From: Gaiellasilicea sp963749515 | GTDB taxonomy: Bacteria; Actinomycetota; Thermoleophilia; Gaiellales; Gaiellaceae | NCBI GenBank assembly: GCA_963749515.1 | Contig: CAVVMR010000013.1 | Coordinates: 1-64,000 of the forward strand | Direction: 5' to 3' | Length of the DNA stretch: 64,000 bases | Part shown: in pieces, positions 1 to 6,334 of the stretch | Layout: the number at the start of each line of letters is the position of its first letter | How positions within the stretch are numbered: position 1 is the first letter of the stretch | The notes under the pieces: model-generated | The model's input: the letters and a program-made list of their open reading frames with translations, nothing else | The model's database searches: none | What the model was told of the DNA's origin: nothing | Program-made: the position numbers and the translations under genes

Positions 1-34
1 AGCTCACGGTATGTGCCTCTGAGCCACGCTGTCG

Positions 35-48
35 CGAACGCGTGTTCG
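35..48. promoter_or_regulatory. Candidate LexA (SOS) box
   Basis: The 14-mer CGAACGCGTGTTCG fits the Gram-positive/actinobacterial SOS-box pattern CGAAC-RNRY-GTTCG at every position. It is about 210 bp before the first gene and close to the window edge, so the controlled gene may lie to the left, outside the window. The match is seen directly; LexA binding is inference. Confidence 0.4.
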
Positions 49-256
49 CAGCACTTTGAAAAGGGGTCGGGCCGCACGGCGCGAAGCAAAAGAGGCGCGC
101 GCCCAGCGACCATGCCGCCTCTGCTGCCTTTGCCCAAGGCGCGTGAGGTCGACGTCGTGTTCGAGGACGGCCGCATTCCTCGGGGCGCGCGCATTTCTCG
201 TCGCGCATCGAGTGACGTCTCGTCGGCGCGCTTCTCATAGGCGATACGTTTCCGTC

Positions 257-655
257 ATGGCCAGGAACGTCCTCATCGTCAGCACCGTCGAACATGCTGA
301 CGACGTCTTGCGCGCCCATGTAGGAGCGGCCGACACGATCAAGGTCGTGGTGCCGGTCGTACGTCAGGGCGTCCTCGACTGGCTTGCCAACGACGAGCAG
401 GCGTTCGGTCGGGCAGAACACGTCGCCGAACACACGGCCGCGGCGCTTCCCGGCGAGACCGCCGAGGCAATTGCCGGCGAGGCGAACGTCGGTCTCGCGA
501 TCCGCGACGCTCTTGCGACGTTTCCGGCGGATGAGATCGTCGTGGCGGTCCGCCCGAACGAGGAAGAAGGCCTCATCGAGTCGCGTGCGACCGAGAACGC
601 ACCGCAGCACTCGGTCGAAGGCGTGCCCGTCCGCTATGTCGTGATCCCGAACTAG
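257..655 (+). CDS. Small uncharacterised protein, USP-like
   Basis: Encodes 132 residues starting MARNVLIVSTVEHADD. The opening beta-strand, alternating helices and a second hydrophobic strand near residue 95 (EIVVAVRP) resemble a universal-stress-protein or HUP-type nucleotide-binding half-domain, but the usual GxxG phosphate loop is not evident. The ATG at 257 is chosen because TACGTT (245-250) lies exactly 6 nt upstream, the leaderless arrangement seen elsewhere in the window; an upstream in-frame start at 56 would add an arginine-rich tail with no protein character. The gene is monocistronic. Function is unknown and USP membership is only a fold-level guess. Confidence 0.7.
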   Translation: MARNVLIVSTVEHADDVLRAHVGAADTIKVVVPVVRQGVLDWLANDEQAFGRAEHVAEHTAAALPGETAEAIAGEANVGLAIRDALATFPADEIVVAVRPNEEEGLIESRATENAPQHSVEGVPVRYVVIPN

Positions 656-771
656 CTCGACCCGCAGCTGTCTGCGACCGGGCAATTCGCCTGCGGCCAC
701 GGCAGTGGATCGGTGATTGAGCACTGCGGATTCGGGTAGGCGTGGAGGGCAACCCACAGAGGAGGGATGTC

Positions 772-1140
772 ATGGATGACCGCGAGACCAAGGGCACGCG
801 CCCCGAGGCCATGGTGACCGACATCTGGACGTTCGGGACCGAGCCCTCCCTCACAGGTGCCGAGCTCGTCGGGCTTTCGGTCGAGGCCACGGATGGTGGC
901 ATCGGCAAGATCGACGAGGGCACCGAAGAGATGGGGCGCACTCACCTGATCGTCGATACCGGCCCCTGGATCTTCGGCAAGAAGGTCATGCTTCCGGCCG
1001 GTGTCGTTGACCGCGTTGACCTGGACACCGAGACGGTGTTCGTCAAGTGCAGCAAGGATCAGATCAAGAACGCGCCCGAGTTCGTCGCGAACGATGAGGC
1101 GAACCGCGACCGCATCGGCGGCTACTACAGCGGTCTCTGA
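772..1140 (+). CDS. PRC-barrel domain protein
   Basis: A 122-residue soluble protein. The central part (about residues 25-85, with ELVGLSVEATDGGIGKIDE and then DRVDLDTETVFVKCSKDQI) reads as a PRC-barrel, the small beta-barrel found in RimM and the photosynthetic reaction centre H subunit; stand-alone versions in actinobacteria are often stress-related but have no defined reaction. The ATG at 772 follows a good GGAGGG ribosome site at 761-766; the GTG at 742 is in frame but has no such site. The gene is followed by a strong hairpin at 1163-1196, so it appears to be its own transcription unit. Confidence 0.8.
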   Translation: MDDRETKGTRPEAMVTDIWTFGTEPSLTGAELVGLSVEATDGGIGKIDEGTEEMGRTHLIVDTGPWIFGKKVMLPAGVVDRVDLDTETVFVKCSKDQIKNAPEFVANDEANRDRIGGYYSGL

Positions 1141-1162
1141 GAGCGAGTCTCAGAGGACGAAG

Positions 1163-1196
1163 GCGGGGGACGGGGCAGCACTGCCGCGTCCCCCGC
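1163..1196. terminator. Strong hairpin after the PRC-barrel gene
   Basis: A 10-bp GC arm (GCGGGGGACG, 1163-1172) pairs with 1187-1196, and an inner GGCAG/CTGCC stem closes over CA, giving an almost uninterrupted hairpin. No U-run follows, so it may terminate by a non-canonical route or protect a 3' end. It begins 22 bp after the PRC-barrel stop. Confidence 0.6.
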
Positions 1197-1478
1197 TCAC
1201 GTGCGTGGAGGCGCGGCTGACTCAGCGGGCTCGACCTCGGCGAGCCGCTGCCGGCACTCCTCGATCGCGTCCGCAATTGCCTGCCGCACGTCGTTGGACC
1301 GCGTGACGGCCAGCACCGACCGTAGCTCGGCAATCCGGGCTGGAATGTCGACCGTCTCCTTCAGGCGGCAGTGACCCCTGGCCGGTAGATGCAGGGTGAG
1401 CTCGTTCCTTGCGGCCGGAAATATTGTCGATTTGTAAAGCCTTGCAGGAGGCCGGGCGCCGGTCCCCAAATGGTCCAT
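1197..1478 (-). CDS. Doubtful small coiled-coil ORF
   Basis: The minus-strand reading frame that ends at TGA 1197-1199 encodes a helical, charged stretch (RIAELRSVLAVTRSN and then IADAIEECRQRLAEVE) that looks more protein-like than antisense noise. The start is unclear: the ATG at 1478 overlaps the start of the divergent transglycosylase gene, while the next in-frame start, a GTG at 1316, leaves only 39 residues. The 329-bp gap between the PRC-barrel and transglycosylase genes otherwise holds the hairpin at 1163-1196 and an AT-richer stretch around 1419-1440 that could carry the promoter of the next gene. Confidence 0.25.
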   Translation of the reverse strand: MDHLGTGARPPARLYKSTIFPAARNELTLHLPARGHCRLKETVDIPARIAELRSVLAVTRSNDVRQAIADAIEECRQRLAEVEPAESAAPPRT

Positions 1479-2561
1479 CCCGTGCGTCTGCGTACCTTGA
1501 TTCTCGTTGCGATCGCCGCCGCCCTGGTCGCGGCGCCGTCCGCGCTGGCCGCGCCCGATCCCGAGATCGCCAGCCTCCAGGTCGCGCTCCGCTCGAAGGG
1601 GATGTACTTCGGCAAGATCGACGGCCTCTCGGGGCCGATGACCGCCAAGGGACTGCGGACGTTCCAGCGTGCGGCGGGACTTCCGGTCAACGGCGAGCTC
1701 AGCTCTCGGACGCGTGCCGAGCTCGGCGCGCTCGGCCGGCCCCTTGTCGCACGGCGCGTGCTCGTCCAGGGTGCATACGGGTGGGACGTCTCGGCGCTCC
1801 AGTTCCTGCTCGCGCGGGCGGGACATCTCCGGCTGCTGGATGTCGACGGCCACTTCGGCGCGTCGACCAGGGCAGGCCTCACTCGCTTCCAGAAGACTCG
1901 GGGCCTCGCATCGGACGGGGTCGCCGGGCCTGCATCGCTGACCGCGTTCGGTAGCAGCCGCCGGGCGCCGGTGCTCACGCGAGCGACCGCTGCGCAGGTC
2001 TCGTACGTGGTCAGGCCCGGCGACACGCTCACCGAGATCGCCGTGAAGCACAAGACGACGGTTCGCGCGCTCGCGAAGGTCAACGATCTGAAGTCGATCA
2101 ACCTCGTCATCGAAGGGGCAAAGCTGCGCCTGCCGGCGGAGGTTGGGAGCGGCCCGACGGAGGAGCTGTCCCGCTCGACCGTTCGCGCGCACATCGACAA
2201 GTGGGCGAACCACTACGGCATCCCGGTCAACCTGGCGCGCGCTCTCGCGTGGCAGGAGTCCGGCTTCCAGACGAACGTCACCTCCTCCGTCGGCGCCTGG
2301 GGCCCGATGCAGGTGATCCCGGCAGCGTGGGAGTTCGTCGAGACAGTCGTCCTCGGGCGCACCGTCCCGAGAACGGGGGAGGGCGGCGTCGAGGTCGGCA
2401 TGGCACTTCTGAACCACCTACTCAAGCGCTTCAACGGCGACCAGCGGCTGGCGCTCGCGGCCTGGTACCAGGGTGAGAAGGCGGTGCGCGACGACGGGCT
2501 CTACAACGACACGAAGACATTCGTCGCGAACGTCCTGGCCCTCAGCGGCCGCCCGCTCTAG
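1470..2561 (+). CDS. Secreted lytic transglycosylase with PG-binding and LysM domains
   Basis: A 363-residue exported murein hydrolase. A signal peptide (residues 1-27, VRLRTLILVAIAAALVAA core) is followed by two PG_binding_1 repeats (about 30-90 and 100-155), a LysM motif (about 170-215, VRPGDTLTEIAVKH) and a C-terminal SLT-type transglycosylase domain (about 245-360). The catalytic glutamate is probably E263 in AWQESGF, followed by the family GAWGPMQV and AAWYQGE motifs. It should cleave glycan strands outside the membrane. The ATG at 1470 is chosen because the signal peptide begins there; the frame is open upstream. Its stop overlaps that of the convergent isomerase gene within one CTAG. 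Confidence 0.9.
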   Translation: MVHPVRLRTLILVAIAAALVAAPSALAAPDPEIASLQVALRSKGMYFGKIDGLSGPMTAKGLRTFQRAAGLPVNGELSSRTRAELGALGRPLVARRVLVQGAYGWDVSALQFLLARAGHLRLLDVDGHFGASTRAGLTRFQKTRGLASDGVAGPASLTAFGSSRRAPVLTRATAAQVSYVVRPGDTLTEIAVKHKTTVRALAKVNDLKSINLVIEGAKLRLPAEVGSGPTEELSRSTVRAHIDKWANHYGIPVNLARALAWQESGFQTNVTSSVGAWGPMQVIPAAWEFVETVVLGRTVPRTGEGGVEVGMALLNHLLKRFNGDQRLALAAWYQGEKAVRDDGLYNDTKTFVANVLALSGRPL

Positions 2562-3379
2562 ACGTTCACGCTCGCGATCGCGGCGTACGCGCGGCGTGCT
2601 GCCTCGTCGACGTCCAGTGACCAGAGGGAATCAGCCTGGGCCGCATCGCCGAAGATCTCGACGTCCCACGTGCCTTGCCAGCCTGCATCCCTCAGGACGC
2701 GCATCAGCTCGCCGGTCCGGGAGACGCCCTGCCCAGGGAGCGCGCGGTCGCCCCGGTCGGCCCCGAACCACTCGGCGACGTGCACACCCGTGATGCGGTC
2801 CACGTTGTCGGCCAGGTGACGCTCGACATCCTGCGTGTCGCCGAGATGCCAGAGATCGACCATGATCCCGACGTTCGGGAGCCCGGCCTCGTCGAGGAGC
2901 TCGAGCGTCTCCGGGATCGAGGTGATCAACGTCAGCGAGTCGCGCTCGGAGGCGTGGATCGGCTCGAGCCCGAGCCGGACACCCGCCTCCTCGGCGGCGC
3001 CGGCGATCCGTTGCAGCCCGTCGATTACGAGGCGCCGGGCCTCGTCGTCGCTCCACTTCCCGGCCGGCCCCGTCAGGCAGAGGAGGCAGTCCGGTTCGAA
3101 CGGTGCGAAACGGTGCATCGAGGCGCAGAGCGAGTCGATGCGCGTCTCGACGTCCTCCGGCCCCTCGATCACCGTGTTCGGAAGGATGGAGGGGACGAGC
3201 GGCACGCAGTTGGTCACGCTCAGCCTGCTCGCGCGGACCACTTCGAGGTTGGCCTCGTCGCTCGCGCCGAGCTTCATCTCCCAGATGCCGATCCCGTCGA
3301 AGCCGGCTGCGGAATACGCACGGAGATCGTCGCGGAAGCTCGCCGCGACGGTCGAGATCTCGCTGAGCGAGAGCGTCAC
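2558..3379 (-). CDS. Sugar phosphate isomerase/epimerase-like TIM barrel protein
   Basis: A 273-residue AP-endonuclease-2-type TIM barrel, the fold of xylose isomerase, IolE and hydroxypyruvate isomerase. Likely metal ligands lie in GLEPIH, VDLWHLGD, GVHVAEW and WDVEIFGD. The GTG start at 3379 overlaps the stop of the upstream FAD oxidoreductase gene as GTGA, so the two are translationally coupled. The pair is transcribed divergently from the molybdenum hydroxylase operon and shares its operator region, which suggests a role in the same catabolic pathway. The substrate cannot be read from sequence. Confidence 0.85.
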   Translation of the reverse strand: MTLSLSEISTVAASFRDDLRAYSAAGFDGIGIWEMKLGASDEANLEVVRASRLSVTNCVPLVPSILPNTVIEGPEDVETRIDSLCASMHRFAPFEPDCLLCLTGPAGKWSDDEARRLVIDGLQRIAGAAEEAGVRLGLEPIHASERDSLTLITSIPETLELLDEAGLPNVGIMVDLWHLGDTQDVERHLADNVDRITGVHVAEWFGADRGDRALPGQGVSRTGELMRVLRDAGWQGTWDVEIFGDAAQADSLWSLDVDEAARRAYAAIASVNV

Positions 3380-4980
3380 GGCACGCCCGGTAGCTTTGCG
3401 AGCAGCCGCCGGCGGAGCGGTGGCCGCGTGAGGTGCTTCGCGACGATGTAGCCGGAGCCCGCGCCGAGGCCGGGACCGGGGTGGGTGCTCGCTCCGATGT
3501 GCCAGAGGCTTTCGACAGGCGTCCCGTGTCCGGGCGAGGCGGGGGTGGGGCGGAAGAGAAGGTTCTGGTCGAGCGCGCACGACCCGGCGTAGATGTCGCC
3601 GCCGACCCAGTTCGGGTTCGCGTCCTCCATGTCGGCCGGCGACATCACGACCCGACCGACCGTGGCGGACTCGAGGTTCTCGATGTGACCGCCGATCCGC
3701 GCCGCGATGCGGTCGGCGTACGCCTCCCGCAGCTCCTCCGTCCACCCGGCAGACGTGTCGAGTTGCCCCGCCGCGTCGCCCTTCAGCCGCTGCGGCAGCT
3801 CCTGGAGCTGCACCCAGAGCACCCACGAGCCCTCCGGCGCGCGCGACGGGTCGAGCGCCATCGGCTGTCCGAGCGCGATCGTCGCCTCGGCCGGAAGGAG
3901 GCCGCGATCGGCCTCGTTCACCGCTCGCGAGACCGCGTCGAGTCCGGACGTGAGGTGGAGCAGCGGCGTCCGGGCGAGCCGCTCGTCGCCCTTCCACCGT
4001 GGCAGCTCATTCATCGCGATGTGGATCTGCATCTCGCCCCGGCCGTAACGGAAACGGAGCGCGGCGTCGCGCACGTGCTTCGGCGCGTCGCTCTCGCCGA
4101 GCAGCCGCCCGTAGAGCTGCGTCGGCGTGACGCAGGCGAGCACGGCACGCGAGGCGGGGATCGACTCGCCGTCCGCGAGCTGGACCGCTGTCGCGCGACC
4201 CTCGGAGACGACGATCCGCTCGACATCCGTCTCGGTTCGCAGCTCGCCGCCGGCGTTGCGAATGATGGTCGCGAGACCGTCGACGAGCTTGACGCCGCCG
4301 CCCTTCGGCACGGGCATACCGCCGAGTTGCAGCGCGCATGCGATCACCTGCGTCATGAACCCCGCCACCGCCTGGTCAGGCCCGAGGCCCGTGTGCAGCA
4401 CCCACGGCGCGAGGAGGCCGCGGGTGCGCTCGTCCTCGAACGTGTCGGTCAGCCAGTCACGGGCCGAGAGCAACGTGTGTCCGGCGAACTCGACCAGTCC
4501 GCGGCGGCCGTAGTGCCGGTACGCCTTGCGGCCGAACGAGAGCCCGGCGCCGGACCAGAGCTCCGTTCCGAGCACGCCGAAGGCAATGTCCGCGCCGGCC
4601 ATGAACTGGTCGAACTGCCGTTGCCACGCGTCACCGAGCTCGGCCACGTTCGTGGCGCCGTCCATCGAGAGGAATGCGCTCGAGCCGTCGGGGAACGCAG
4701 CGGCGGTCGGCAGGTCCGTGTTCAGGTACTCGAGCCCGAGTGCGTCGAGATCCGGCTTCAGCTCGGCGTAGGCCGGCGACCCGACCCAGAGCGGATGCCA
4801 GGAGGAGAAGACCTCGTGTGTGAACCCCGGCGCCGTCAGGCCGTCGACGGTCTTGATCGCGCCGCCCAGCCAGTCGTTTCGCTCCAGCACGCAGACGCGC
4901 CAGCCCTCCTTCGCGAGCAGTGCGCCTGCGGCGAGCGAGTTGATGCCGCTCCCGACGAAGACCGCATCGAAGCCTGCCAT
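3376..4980 (-). CDS. Phytoene-dehydrogenase-like FAD/NAD(P) oxidoreductase
   Basis: A 534-residue flavoprotein with an N-terminal Rossmann dinucleotide motif (VGSGINSLAAGALLAKEG, about residues 8-25) and the CrtI-like C-terminal FAD segment (ending HIGASTHPGPGLGAGSG). Such proteins (COG1233) include carotenoid desaturases and many uncharacterised dehydrogenases; no carotenoid genes are nearby, so a catabolic oxidase or dehydrogenase role is more likely. The ATG at 4980 is chosen over that at 5010 because TAGAGT (4988-4993) lies 7 nt upstream, as for other leaderless starts. It is the first gene of a two-gene operon facing the molybdenum hydroxylase genes. Confidence 0.85.
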   Translation of the reverse strand: MAGFDAVFVGSGINSLAAGALLAKEGWRVCVLERNDWLGGAIKTVDGLTAPGFTHEVFSSWHPLWVGSPAYAELKPDLDALGLEYLNTDLPTAAAFPDGSSAFLSMDGATNVAELGDAWQRQFDQFMAGADIAFGVLGTELWSGAGLSFGRKAYRHYGRRGLVEFAGHTLLSARDWLTDTFEDERTRGLLAPWVLHTGLGPDQAVAGFMTQVIACALQLGGMPVPKGGGVKLVDGLATIIRNAGGELRTETDVERIVVSEGRATAVQLADGESIPASRAVLACVTPTQLYGRLLGESDAPKHVRDAALRFRYGRGEMQIHIAMNELPRWKGDERLARTPLLHLTSGLDAVSRAVNEADRGLLPAEATIALGQPMALDPSRAPEGSWVLWVQLQELPQRLKGDAAGQLDTSAGWTEELREAYADRIAARIGGHIENLESATVGRVVMSPADMEDANPNWVGGDIYAGSCALDQNLLFRPTPASPGHGTPVESLWHIGASTHPGPGLGAGSGYIVAKHLTRPPLRRRLLAKLPGVP

Positions 4981-4987
4981 GCGGGCG

Positions 4988-5036
4988 ACTCTACTTCCTT
5001 GACATGTCACGGGGAAATGAGTGTTTAATCCAGGTC
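4988..5036. promoter_or_regulatory. Divergent promoter region with palindromic operator
   Basis: On the minus strand TAGAGT (4988-4993) is the -10 candidate for the FAD oxidoreductase. On the plus strand TTGACA (4999-5004) and TTTAAT (5024-5029) form a promoter candidate that places transcription start at or next to the ATG at 5037. The perfect 10-bp palindrome TGACATGTCA (5000-5009) covers the plus-strand -35 and falls in the spacer of the minus promoter. A bound regulator there could control both directions. Related copies lie at 17871-17880 and 17910-17919. Binding is inferred. Confidence 0.55.
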
Positions 5037-5852
5037 ATGCTCCTGCGTGAGGTCGAGTACGCGCGGCCGGGATCGGTCGACGAGGCCATCCGCCTGCTGG
5101 CGTCGAACGAAGGCGCCCGCGCGCTCGCCGGCGGCCAGACGCTCGTGAACGTGATGAAAGCGCGCGCCGCCTCTCCGGACGTGCTCGTCGACCTGAACCG
5201 TCTCGACGACCTGCGCGCGATCACGGTCAGCGGCGACACGCTCCAGCTGGGCGCGATGGCGACCTACACGCAGCTCATGGACTCGTCCGAGGTCGAGGTC
5301 TCGCGCCCGATCCTGGCCGAGGTGGCGGCGCAGATCGCCGACGTGCAGGTGCGGAACCGCGGGACGATCGGCGGCAACGTCTGCTCGAACGATCCGACGA
5401 ACCACCTCCCGCCGCTGCTCGTGGCGGTCGGTGCGTCGATGACGATTCGGGGCGAGGCCGGCGAGCGCACGGTTCCGGCCGAGGAGTTCTTCCTCGGCGT
5501 CTACATGACGGTCGTTGGCGAAGGCGAGCTGCTCACCTCAGTGTCCGTGCCCGCTGCCGCCAACGCGGCGGACGGCTTCGCATCGGTCACGATCGGCCGC
5601 GACGGCACCTGCATCGCGAATGCGGCCGCGAGCCTGGCAAGCGGATCGCTGCGGCTCGCACTCGGCTGCGTCGACGCCGTGCCCGTGCTGCTGACCCCGA
5701 GCGGAACCGACGAGGAGAGCATCCGCAAGGCCGTCGCCGACGCTGCGCTCGATCCCCCGTCCGACGTGCATGCGCCCGCCGACTACCGGCGGCACCTCGC
5801 AGAGACCTGCGCCGTGCGCGCAGTCGCACAGGCAGTCGAGCGAGGACGGTGA
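5037..5852 (+). CDS. Molybdenum hydroxylase, FAD-binding (medium) subunit
   Basis: The 271-residue CoxM/XdhB-type subunit passes electrons from the iron-sulfur subunit through FAD to the final acceptor. The FAD-binding signatures are ALAGGQTLVN near residue 35 and TIGGNVCSNDPTNHLPP near residue 110; the C-terminal CO_deh_flav_C domain follows from about 165. The ATG at 5037 is chosen over 5004 because homologous sequence begins at LREVEYARP and the promoter places the transcript start there. It is the first gene of a long plus-strand catabolic operon and overlaps the next gene by 4 bp. Confidence 0.92.
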   Translation: MLLREVEYARPGSVDEAIRLLASNEGARALAGGQTLVNVMKARAASPDVLVDLNRLDDLRAITVSGDTLQLGAMATYTQLMDSSEVEVSRPILAEVAAQIADVQVRNRGTIGGNVCSNDPTNHLPPLLVAVGASMTIRGEAGERTVPAEEFFLGVYMTVVGEGELLTSVSVPAAANAADGFASVTIGRDGTCIANAAASLASGSLRLALGCVDAVPVLLTPSGTDEESIRKAVADAALDPPSDVHAPADYRRHLAETCAVRAVAQAVERGR

Positions 5853-6334
5853 GCATGGAAGAGCCGTCCATCAGCCGCACGATCTCGGTCGAGGTCAACG
5901 GCGACGTGTACGAGCGCGAGGTCGATGCGCGCCGCCTGCTCGTGCACTTCATCCGCGACGACCTCGACTTGACCGGGACGCACATCGGCTGCGACACCGG
6001 CAACTGCGGCGCCTGCACGATCCACCTCGACGGCCAGGCGGTGAAGAGCTGCATGCTCCTCGCCGTCCAGGCCGACGGCGCCAAGATCGGGACGGTGGAG
6101 GGACTTGCGAACGGTGACGAGCTCAGCCCGCTGCAGCAATCGTTCTCCGCTCACCACGCGCTCCAGTGCGGCTACTGCACTCCGGGGATGCTGATGAGCG
6201 CGTCCTCGCTGCTCGCCCAGAATCCGCATCCGAGCGAGGAAGAGGCACGGACGGCGATCCAGGGCAACATCTGCCGCTGCACCGGCTACGTGAACATCGT
6301 CGAGGCGATCGTCTCCGCAGGAGCCCAGCAATGA
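5849..6334 (+). CDS. Molybdenum hydroxylase, [2Fe-2S] (small) subunit
   Basis: A 161-residue CoxS/XdhC-type subunit carrying two [2Fe-2S] clusters. The N-terminal ferredoxin-type cluster is bound by the cysteines in GCDTGNCGACTIH and SCM; the C-terminal cluster by those in QCGYCTPGM and NICRCTGY. It relays electrons from the molybdenum site to FAD. The GTG at 5849 gives the same GTGA overlap seen throughout this operon; the ATG at 5855, two codons later, has a better-spaced GAGG and is equally possible. Confidence 0.93.
   Translation: MSMEEPSISRTISVEVNGDVYEREVDARRLLVHFIRDDLDLTGTHIGCDTGNCGACTIHLDGQAVKSCMLLAVQADGAKIGTVEGLANGDELSPLQQSFSAHHALQCGYCTPGMLMSASSLLAQNPHPSEEEARTAIQGNICRCTGYVNIVEAIVSAGAQQ

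Noticed and set aside
1389..1469. Open frame upstream of the transglycosylase with a CGRKYCR motif, suggesting a short zinc-binding protein or longer N-terminus
   Set aside because: The signal peptide starts at 1470 and must be N-terminal; the upstream part has no ribosome site and is likely leader or promoter DNA.
3433..5028. Long open frames antisense to real genes (for example 3433-5028 plus, 7441-8556 minus, 45901-47742 minus, 60367-62112 minus)
   Set aside because: They are Arg-, Pro- and Ala-rich shadows of GC-rich genes, lack domains and overlap well-supported genes completely.
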